Shown in pieces: positions 57,323 to 64,000 of a stretch of DNA of 64,000 nt. Within the stretch, counting starts at the first letter, position 1; every line of letters begins with the position of its first letter. The translations under genes were made by a program, and so were the position numbers. The stretch lies in the NCBI RefSeq assembly GCF_003932735.1, contig NZ_CP033611.1:124001-188000 (forward strand). Reading direction: 5' to 3'. A model generated the notes under the pieces. It was not told the origin of the DNA and did no database searches. It saw only the letters and a program-made list of their open reading frames with translations. Origin of the DNA: Rickettsiales endosymbiont of Stachyamoeba lipophora (GTDB lineage Bacteria; Pseudomonadota; Alphaproteobacteria; Rickettsiales; 33-17).

Positions 57323-58237
57323 ATGCATATACCAGCTCAGTTCAGCGAGTATAATAAAGCTATATTGAATGCTTCATTATCAGCTTTTTTTTATGGATTA
57401 ATGGCTTTTTTTATAGTAAAGCTTCATAAGCATGCCATTCCAGTTGAAGTAGTATTATTTTGGCGTTTCGCTTTAGCAATTATAGTAATTATAGCATTAA
57501 AGCCTACAGTTACCTTGAATTTATTAAATTATCATAATCCACAATATTTAAAATTGTTTTTTATTAGTTTAATATTTTTTACCGGTTCTTCCTTTTTCTT
57601 TTTTAAATCAGTGGTTTTGATCGGCTCAGGGTTGGCTATCACTATTTTCTTTCTGTTTCCAATTTTTGTAATTTTTTATGAATGGCTAATCAACAAGCAA
57701 AAAATTCATATAGATATCTTTATCTCTATGGTTATTATGTTGGTTGGCTTAACTTTAATTCATGATAACCATTCAGGTTCAAACAAAAGTGATTTAGGAG
57801 TAGTCCTAGCAATTTGTAGTGGGTTTTGCTATGGATCATATATTTTTCTTTCAAAGAAATTTACCTCTCAAGTTAATTCATATAATGCTTCTACAGTCAT
57901 TTGCCTGAGTAACACCATTGGTTTTCTAATATTAAATTTAATTTTAGGACATCAATTATTCGGCAATTTTGATCTAAGCATATGGGGTCATCTTTTTGGC
58001 ATTTCATTTTTTTCGACGGCGCTTGCTTTATTATTTTTAATCAAAGCATTGGCAGTACTCTCTGCTACTAAAGTATCAATTTTAACCATGCTAGAACCAG
58101 TAGTAACTATTATTATAGGTACCGCTCTCTTAAACGAAAAAATGAGCAAGGATCAAATAGTGGGTACATTATTAATTTTAATCAGCAGCCTTATTGTTAC
58201 CCTTTCATCACGATTTAAAAAAATTAAAACATCCTGA
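57323..58237 (+). CDS. EamA/DMT-family transporter
   Basis: A drug/metabolite superfamily transporter with about ten hydrophobic segments in two EamA halves: ASLSAFFYGLMAFFIVKLHKHAIPVEVVLFWRF (in part) and the second half LGVVLAICSGFCYGSYIFLSKKF. The C-terminal STALALLFLIKALAVLSATKVSIL and MLEPVVTIIIG are typical EamA. 304 aa is normal. Substrate unknown; Rickettsiales members include S-adenosylmethionine transporters. It is followed by a similar, broken gene. Confidence 0.85.
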   Translation: MHIPAQFSEYNKAILNASLSAFFYGLMAFFIVKLHKHAIPVEVVLFWRFALAIIVIIALKPTVTLNLLNYHNPQYLKLFFISLIFFTGSSFFFFKSVVLIGSGLAITIFFLFPIFVIFYEWLINKQKIHIDIFISMVIMLVGLTLIHDNHSGSNKSDLGVVLAICSGFCYGSYIFLSKKFTSQVNSYNASTVICLSNTIGFLILNLILGHQLFGNFDLSIWGHLFGISFFSTALALLFLIKALAVLSATKVSILTMLEPVVTIIIGTALLNEKMSKDQIVGTLLILISSLIVTLSSRFKKIKTS

Positions 58238-58435
58238 TAAATGTAAGAAAACCCTAGCTAAAATCACTATTATTATTAAGCTAATCAACCATTTTAATCA
58301 CCATCAAGGCAGATTAAAGGTTGTAACCATCATCTTTTTATTATACCTTACTTACCCATAGCAATTTAGTTTTTAATTTTATTTAGTAATTTAAAATGAT
58401 TATTACCTTATCAATCTTAAGCAATTAAAGGATTA

Positions 58436-59355
58436 ATGAACATAATTACTCATCAGAAAGCATATAATAAAGCTTTGTTATATGCTTTGCTCTCAGCTTT
58501 TTTCTATGGTTTAATGGCTTTTTTTGCAATTAAACTTCATCAAAAAAACATCCCGGTTGAAACAGTTTTATTTTGGCGTTTTGCTACTGCGATAATTATT
58601 TTAATATTATTTAATCCTAAAAAAATATTAAATGTAAAATGTTATAAAGATAAACAATATTTAGTTTTACTATTCATTAGTTTGATTTGTTTATCGGGAT
58701 CGTCATTTTTATTTTACACTGCTGCAACCTATATTGGCTCGGGGCTTGCCATCACTATTTTCTTTTCCTTTCCACTTTTTGTTATTGCTTATGCACGTAT
58801 TATCGATAAGCAAAAAATTCAAAAAGACGTATTTATATCAATTATTTTAATACTAACAGGTCTTACACTTATCCATGAGAATAACGGACCCAAAACTAAT
58901 CATGGAGATTTAGGAGTAATTTTGGCAATCATTAGTGGGTTTTACTTTGGGTCGTATATTTTCTTTTCTAAAAAATACGCCTCTAAAGTTGATTCATATA
59001 ACGCTTCAACAGTAACATGTTTTGGTACTTTGATTAGTTTCACTGCCTTTAACCTAATCAAAGGCAATAATATCGCGTTAGCTTTTAATATAGAAATTTG
59101 GACTTATATATTTTGTATCGCCTTTTTTGTACTGCTCTTGCATTGGTATTTCTCATCAAATCTCTCAAAGTATTATCTGCTACAAAAATCTCTATTCTTA
59201 CCATGATTGAACCTGTAATCACCATCTTAACGGGAGTACTGTTACTTGATGAAATAATGAGTAAGGAACAAATTGTTGGCATTACTTTAATTTTGCTAAG
59301 CAGCCTAATCACTAGCCTCTCTACAAGATTTAAAAGAAAGAAATCTATTGTATAA
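58436..59355 (+). pseudogene. Second EamA-family transporter, disrupted by a T-run frameshift
   Basis: Tandem paralogue of the upstream gene, with matching segments throughout (NKALLYALLSAFFYGLMAFF, FYFGSYIFFSKKYASKVDSYNASTV in part). The frame runs from the ATG at 58436 to about 59120 (TYIFCIAFF), where a T6 run at 59123-59128 puts it out of frame; the rest continues in the next frame as CTALALVFLIKSLKVLSATKISILTMIEP (in part) to 59355. One extra T would restore a 306-residue gene. It is either a recent single-base deletion, a phase-variable tract or a sequencing error. Confidence 0.85.
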
Positions 59356-59453
59356 TTTAATATAAATATAAAACTTTCTAAGTTGCATGGATAAAATTCT
59401 GTTCATATAATTTCAATATTATGCTCTCTTTAAAAAGTATTAAAAAGCTATTT

Positions 59454-60737
59454 TTAAGAATTATATTTAATTGCCTGAGAAAAATAAAAACCTTGCATAT
59501 AATCTATCCCCATATCCATTAAGGTTTCAGCAATTTCTCGACTTTCAACAAACTCTGCTACAGATTTCATATTAAAATTCTGGCATATTTCTAACAGTAC
59601 TTTAACAAAAAGCTGATTATTTTTATCTTTATGAATATTTTGAATAAATGATCCGTCTATTTTCACTACATCCACATTAAGCATTTGTAATTCTTTAAAT
59701 GATGAATATCCTGCACCAAAATCATCTAAGGCCACATGGCAACCCAAAGCTTTAAGGTTATTAGTAAAAATGCTAGCACTGCTTAAATCACGCATTAGTG
59801 CAGTTTCAGTAATTTCTACAATCATGCGATTGCTCAAATTATCAAAAGATTTTACTATTTGGGAAATCTTATCCAAAATTTGAGTATGGTGTACTGAAAT
59901 AGCCGATAAATTAAAAGAAAGCTTAAGATTGGGATTTGAAATCAGTTCTGAAGTCGCAAGAGTTACCACCAGCTCATCAATAAGATTAATAAACCCAAAT
60001 TTTTCAGCAAGCTTAATAAAGGGCCCTACTGAAATTAGCTCATTGGACTTACTCACTATTCTCAGCAAACTCTCATAATACCCAATTTCGCCAGTTTTAG
60101 CATCAATTACCGGCTGGAATGCTAAAGTTAAACGGTTTTTTTCAATCGCCTGATGTAAATAATTCGCTTTCTTCATTTCATCTTGCAATTCATTTTGCAT
60201 AATTTTTGCTTTTTCATATGAACAAAAATTTTGATATCCATCTTTCTCAGCAATCTTTACAGCAATATAGCAACGATTAATTAATTCAAATGGATTTAAA
60301 TAATTGACAGCATTAAGCAGCTCACCACCAATATTAGTATGAAAATACACAGTAATCTGTTTTTTATGAAATCCAAAATTATGAATTTCGTTAAAAATTT
60401 GTTCAGCTCTAAGGTTTAAGTGTTCTAGATTACCACAATGCTCTATTATAACTAAAAATTTGTCACGGCTAATTTTTTGTATAATATAATGATCATCAAT
60501 TTCGCCTAGGTATCTTAACAACTCTTCTACCAAGCTTTGAATCAATTCTTCGTTGTGTACCAACAACAAATCACAGTAATTTAATATATTTATCATTAAG
60601 AAGCCAAAGGAATGCCCCGTCTTCTTAGCATGTAATATAATATTTTCAATTAACTCAATGGATTGAGAAGTTATATCCTCCGCTTGAGGTAAAGGTTGAA
60701 AACTATTTAATTTAGGGTTATTGGTTGTCAAAGCCAT
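59454..60737 (-). CDS. EAL-domain c-di-GMP phosphodiesterase with degenerate GGDEF
   Basis: Predicted to hydrolyse c-di-GMP. Residues about 30-190 resemble a degenerate GGDEF domain (SRDKF in place of GGDEF), probably inactive. The EAL domain (about 195-425) has all metal-binding and catalytic residues: Glu in YESLLR (EAL motif with Ser), Asn in SFNLSA, Glu in EITETAL, Asp pair in LDDFGAGYSS, Lys in VKIDGSF, Glu in AEFVES and Gln in MQGFYFS. 427 aa; no membrane segment or sensor domain is seen. Divergent from rlmJ. Confidence 0.88.
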   Translation of the reverse strand: MALTTNNPKLNSFQPLPQAEDITSQSIELIENIILHAKKTGHSFGFLMINILNYCDLLLVHNEELIQSLVEELLRYLGEIDDHYIIQKISRDKFLVIIEHCGNLEHLNLRAEQIFNEIHNFGFHKKQITVYFHTNIGGELLNAVNYLNPFELINRCYIAVKIAEKDGYQNFCSYEKAKIMQNELQDEMKKANYLHQAIEKNRLTLAFQPVIDAKTGEIGYYESLLRIVSKSNELISVGPFIKLAEKFGFINLIDELVVTLATSELISNPNLKLSFNLSAISVHHTQILDKISQIVKSFDNLSNRMIVEITETALMRDLSSASIFTNNLKALGCHVALDDFGAGYSSFKELQMLNVDVVKIDGSFIQNIHKDKNNQLFVKVLLEICQNFNMKSVAEFVESREIAETLMDMGIDYMQGFYFSQAIKYNS

Positions 60738-60754
60738 TCAAATACACAAATATT

Positions 60755-61579
60755 ATGAATTATAATCATCATTTTCACGCAGGTAATTTCGCAGATGTAA
60801 TTAAACATCTTATTTTAATACATATTATAGAATATAATAAGTTAAAAAATAAACCAATTGTTTTTTTTGATTCACATGCAGGCCAAGGCATGTATAACTT
60901 AAGCGAACATGAGGCACTAAGAACAGGCGAGTTTATTACAGGCATTGCAAGCATAGTTGACAATCTAGAAAAAATTTCAGCCGAGTATAAAAAAATAATT
61001 TTAAAATTCAACCAGAAAGTGCAAAAACTCAACCAGAAAGTGCAGATTGATAAATATCCTGGTTCTCCAACCATTTTTGCCGAACTAATGGCCCCACAAG
61101 ATAGACTGATACTTATTGAAAAATCTGAGAAGCATTTTACTAAATTAAAGCATAACTTATCAGCTTATAAGGATAATGATATTCAACTTCATCAGCGTGA
61201 TGGTTTTAGCAGCCTGCCTTCCTTGCTACCTGGCCAAGAAAAAAGAGCAATAATTTTAATCGATCCAGCGTTTGAAGATAAAGGCGACTGGCAGCAAGCT
61301 AGTACCAATATATTAAAGTTACTCAAAAAATTTGCACAAGCTCAGATTATTATATGGTATCCTAATAAAGATGCTGATTTAGTTCATAGCTTTCAGCAGC
61401 AATTTGTTGGATTAGAAATAGAAAAGCTTGCTATTGATATTACTAACTTATCAATCCCTAATGATAAAATGAATAAATGCGGCCTTTTAGTGCTAAATCC
61501 TATTTACCAATTAGAAAATTTTATTGAAGTTATAAAAAATAATATTCCTCAATATAAATTAAGCTACTTTAAATTTTAA
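60755..61579 (+). CDS. rlmJ: 23S rRNA (adenine-N6)-methyltransferase RlmJ
   Basis: RlmJ methylates A2030 of 23S rRNA. MNYNHHFHAGNFADVIKH is the family N-terminus; FFDSHAGQGMYNL is the SAM loop region; YPGSPTIFAELM and IILIDPAFEDKGDW (the DPPFE-type motif as DPAFE) follow. I start at the ATG at 60755; the ATG ten codons earlier adds a poorly conserved stretch. 274 aa is normal. A 16-base direct repeat in frame (61008-61044) duplicates seven residues (LNQKVQK-like). Confidence 0.93.
   Translation: MNYNHHFHAGNFADVIKHLILIHIIEYNKLKNKPIVFFDSHAGQGMYNLSEHEALRTGEFITGIASIVDNLEKISAEYKKIILKFNQKVQKLNQKVQIDKYPGSPTIFAELMAPQDRLILIEKSEKHFTKLKHNLSAYKDNDIQLHQRDGFSSLPSLLPGQEKRAIILIDPAFEDKGDWQQASTNILKLLKKFAQAQIIIWYPNKDADLVHSFQQQFVGLEIEKLAIDITNLSIPNDKMNKCGLLVLNPIYQLENFIEVIKNNIPQYKLSYFKF
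61008..61044 (+). repeat. 16-base direct repeat in rlmJ
   Basis: TCAACCAGAAAGTGCA occurs at 61008-61023 and 61029-61044, 21 bases apart, giving FNQKVQ/LNQKVQ. It is an in-frame insertion of seven residues just before the conserved YPGSP. Confidence 0.8.
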
Positions 61580-61941
61580 TATAAATTTCTAAATTCTTTT
61601 GGTAATTTATAGCTGTTAGGTTTTACATAAGTATTTATTAGCTGATATTAGATATAAAAAAATACTATTTTTAAAAATGTATCAATAATAGGAAGAAAGA
61701 TTAGTGCTATAAAAAATTATCTGGATTATTTAACACTTGCAAATGTTGCAATATATAGAAAAGCTGTAGAAAACTCTAGATATTTAATGGAAAGAAATTT
61801 TTAAATAAAAAATCCAGCTTATTTTACAGGAATTATGACTTCTAATTGGCAAAAAAACAATCAGCTTTTGCAGTCAGCAAAATTCAGAATAACCCTATGG
61901 TTACTGCAAGTTCTACAACCCATCTTATAAGCAAAAGGTTA
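61580..61941. other. Intergenic region, about 360 bp, with a possible gene remnant
   Basis: Between convergent rlmJ and tatD. A plus-strand open stretch of about 43 codons (61675-61803) could read as a helical peptide (ISAIKNYLDYLTLANVAIY) without a start codon; it may be a remnant. No other feature is seen. Confidence 0.4.
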
Positions 61942-62724
61942 TTATATTCTCTGAGCTTTACTAAATAGCTTAAAAAAATTATCTGTAGTTATTTGAGCAA
62001 CTTTTTCTGCTTCTATACCAAGTAATTTACTTAGACATTCCACAGTATGCTTAGTAAAACCCGGCTCATTACGTTTACCACGCATAGGGGTTGGTGCAAG
62101 ATATGGAGCATCAGTTTCAACCAGCATCAATTCTAAAGGTACTTGAGCAATAGTTTGTTGTAAATCTTTGGCATTTTTAAAAGTAACAATTCCAGAAATA
62201 GAAATAGTAAATCCCAACGCTAAAACTTCGTTTTTTAAATATTCCGTTCCAGTAAAACAATGAATAATCGCTTTAAATGGTTTTTGTTCAAATTGCTCTT
62301 TTAATATTCTAACCGTATCTTCTTCTGCATCCCTGGTGTGCACAATTAAAGGTAAGCCGGTTTCTTGAGCAACTTTAATATGATTAATAAAATTCTCTAT
62401 TTGCTTAATTTTATCAAACGGTTGATGGAAATAATCTAACCCCGTTTCACCAATACCAATGACTTTAGATAATTGGGTTTTTTCCAGCAACTCTTTAATA
62501 CTTGCTATTCCCTCTTTTTCTACTTCACAGGGATGAACCCCAACAGATGCATAAATATGAGGATAGCTTTTTGCAATGTGATAAACTGTTTCAAACTCAC
62601 TTAATTTAGTACAAATGCTCAGCATACATTTTACATCATTTTGTAAAGCTCGCTTGAGCATTTCTTGAAAGTCTTCCTGAAAATCAGGAAAATTTAAATG
62701 ACAATGCGAATCCACAATATACAT
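61942..62724 (-). CDS. tatD: TatD-family metal-dependent hydrolase
   Basis: TIM-barrel amidohydrolase with 3'-5' DNase activity reported in E. coli. The metal ligands are in IVDSHCHLNFP, GIGETGLDYFHQ, PLIVHTRDAEED and IIHCFTG, with Asp in VETDAPYLAPTPMRGKRNEP (in part). 260 aa is normal. It starts right after the metG stop (TAAATG), so the two are co-transcribed, a common bacterial arrangement. Confidence 0.94.
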   Translation of the reverse strand: MYIVDSHCHLNFPDFQEDFQEMLKRALQNDVKCMLSICTKLSEFETVYHIAKSYPHIYASVGVHPCEVEKEGIASIKELLEKTQLSKVIGIGETGLDYFHQPFDKIKQIENFINHIKVAQETGLPLIVHTRDAEEDTVRILKEQFEQKPFKAIIHCFTGTEYLKNEVLALGFTISISGIVTFKNAKDLQQTIAQVPLELMLVETDAPYLAPTPMRGKRNEPGFTKHTVECLSKLLGIEAEKVAQITTDNFFKLFSKAQRI

Positions 62725-64000
62725 TTAAACAGCTTCCTCTATTCTTGGGAAAATTGGTTGAACTTCCTTAAGCAGCCCGCCTATTGGCAATAAATCTTCT
62801 AATTCTGAAAAATCGTTTGCCTCAACATTAAGTACTTCAAGCATTATTTGAGATAGAGTAGGCATAAAAGGTAAAAGCAATATTGCAATCTGCTTAATAA
62901 TATTAATTAATACAAACAATACATGGGCCATTTTCTCAGGATTATCTTTCCTTAGGTTCCATGGTGCTTGTTCATCAATATAGATATTAGCTAAGTTGCC
63001 AATATTAACTACCACCTCTAAAGCATTATGAAACTCATAATTCTCCATAAAATTATGATAATTTTTTACTAGCTCCGCTACTTGTAAAAAAATAGGATCA
63101 TGCTGCCCTTTAGGTATCCTAGATTCACAATTTTTATGAATAAATGATACTACTCGCTGCATTAAGTTGCCAAAATTGTTAGAGAGTTCACTATTTAAGC
63201 GTCTAATACAACTGGATTTTGAATAATTTCCGTCATTGCCGAAAGGGACTTCGCGTAACATAAAATATCTGGTTTGATCCAGTCCATAGATTTTGATCAA
63301 CTCATAAGGATCAATAACATTACCAAGCGATTTAGATATTTTTTGGCCTTCATTAGTCCACCAACCATGAGCTATAATCTGTTTAGGAACCGGAAGATTT
63401 GCAGCCATCAAAAATGCCGGCCAATAAACAGTATGGAATCTTAAAATATCCTTACCCACCATATGAATTCCGGGCCAAAATTTTTTCATCAATTCTGTAT
63501 CTTCAGGATAACCTAGAGCAGAAATATAGTTAGTTAAAGCATCAAGCCACACATACATAATATGCTTATCATTGCCAGGCACAGGCACGCCCCAATTAAA
63601 ACTAGTACGCGAAACTGATAAATCTTTAAGCCCGGATTTCACAAAGCTAATAACTTCATTACGGCGTGCTTTAGGCCAAATAAAATCTGGGTTTTGCTCA
63701 TAAAGCTCTAATAACTTATCTTGCCATTTAGACAGCGCAAAAAAATAACTAGGTTCTTCTACCCATTCTACTGGCGCTCCTGTAGGAGCCTTGCCATCAA
63801 TAAGCTCGCTCTCTTGATAAAATGCCTCATCTCTTACCGCATACCAACCACTATAAGAATCTAAGTAAATATTACCGCTTTCAACTAATCTTTCCCATAG
63901 AAAGCTTGCAGCTTTTTTATGCCTTTCTTCAGTAGTTCTAATAAAATCATTATTGGATAAATTTAGAGCAATAGTTAAATCACGAAATTTCTGTGAATAA
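62725..64000 (-). CDS. metG: Methionyl-tRNA synthetase, 5' end cut by the window
   Basis: The reading frame is open to the right edge of the window, so the N-terminal part (with the HIGH motif) lies outside; the GTG at 63642 is internal. The signature KISKSLGNVIDP (KMSKS loop) is present, with GWWTNEGQ before it, YVWLDALTNYISALGYP in the catalytic core, and the anticodon-binding helical domain with QAPWNLRKDNPEKM. Upstream codons read WYAVRDEAFYQESEL, which lacks the paired CxxC knuckle, suggesting the zinc-poor MetG type. No C-terminal tRNA-binding domain. It leads a metG-tatD operon. Confidence 0.93.
   Translation of the reverse strand, partial: YSQKFRDLTIALNLSNNDFIRTTEERHKKAASFLWERLVESGNIYLDSYSGWYAVRDEAFYQESELIDGKAPTGAPVEWVEEPSYFFALSKWQDKLLELYEQNPDFIWPKARRNEVISFVKSGLKDLSVSRTSFNWGVPVPGNDKHIMYVWLDALTNYISALGYPEDTELMKKFWPGIHMVGKDILRFHTVYWPAFLMAANLPVPKQIIAHGWWTNEGQKISKSLGNVIDPYELIKIYGLDQTRYFMLREVPFGNDGNYSKSSCIRRLNSELSNNFGNLMQRVVSFIHKNCESRIPKGQHDPIFLQVAELVKNYHNFMENYEFHNALEVVVNIGNLANIYIDEQAPWNLRKDNPEKMAHVLFVLINIIKQIAILLLPFMPTLSQIMLEVLNVEANDFSELEDLLPIGGLLKEVQPIFPRIEEAV

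Overview
The window is AT-rich, gene-dense DNA from an intracellular alphaproteobacterium of the order Rickettsiales. The evidence is two tlc-type ATP/ADP translocase genes, several ankyrin-repeat proteins, MFS and EamA exporters, alphaproteobacterial gene blocks (tig-clpP-clpX-lon-hup; rpsB-tsf-pyrH-frr-uppS-cdsA), and numerous decayed genes. Genes for LPS export (LptF), cell shape (MreB, MreC), undecaprenyl phosphate supply (UppS, UppP), muropeptide recycling (AmpG), lipoprotein acylation (Lnt), c-di-GMP turnover (EAL protein) and queuosine precursors (QueD, QueE) suggest a fuller envelope and metabolism than the most reduced Rickettsiales. A Midichloriaceae-like lineage is possible, but I cannot place it firmly. 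There is no rRNA operon, CRISPR array or intact insertion sequence.

Layout. 1-9 kb is accessory: a 5'-partial Pro/Ser-rich protein, a coiled-coil protein, an RlmD-like rRNA methyltransferase, an AlkC-like protein, an ankyrin protein, tRNA-Ser(GCT), and a 606-aa protein with a YopJ-like catalytic triad. 9-21 kb is core: lptF-recJ, tsaB-trmJ, rpsD, tRNA-Leu, tig-clpP-clpX-lon-hup, tRNA-Val and tRNA-Asp. 21.1-23.9 kb is a gene graveyard holding a decayed DUF6624-type gene. 23.9-30.9 kb is the rpsB-to-cdsA operon, then dxr and queE. 30.9-33.3 kb holds an ankyrin protein and an unknown protein. 33.5-36.4 kb is GNAT-apaG-hslV-hslU. 36.5-45.6 kb is a same-strand block: unknown protein-tlc-queD-tlc-ampG-tricorn protease. 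45.9-48.6 kb holds a small ankyrin gene and lnt between inverted copies of the lnt leader region. 48.7-49.7 kb holds two dead genes (a GNAT and an aminoglycoside-kinase-like remnant). 49.7-52.4 kb is mreB-mreC and uppP. 52.6-64 kb holds an unknown membrane protein, xseA, a histidine kinase, a tandem EamA pair with a broken second copy, an EAL protein, rlmJ, tatD and 3'-terminal metG (cut by the window end).

Functional themes. Host interaction is represented by the translocases, ankyrin proteins and the putative YopJ-like effector. ClpXP, Lon, HslUV, the trigger factor and a tricorn homologue form a large proteolysis and folding set. Active gene decay is visible at single-base resolution: CAA to TAA, TGG to TGA, and loss of one T in a T-run. 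Several genes end in long, almost loop-less perfect palindromes that probably act as terminators.
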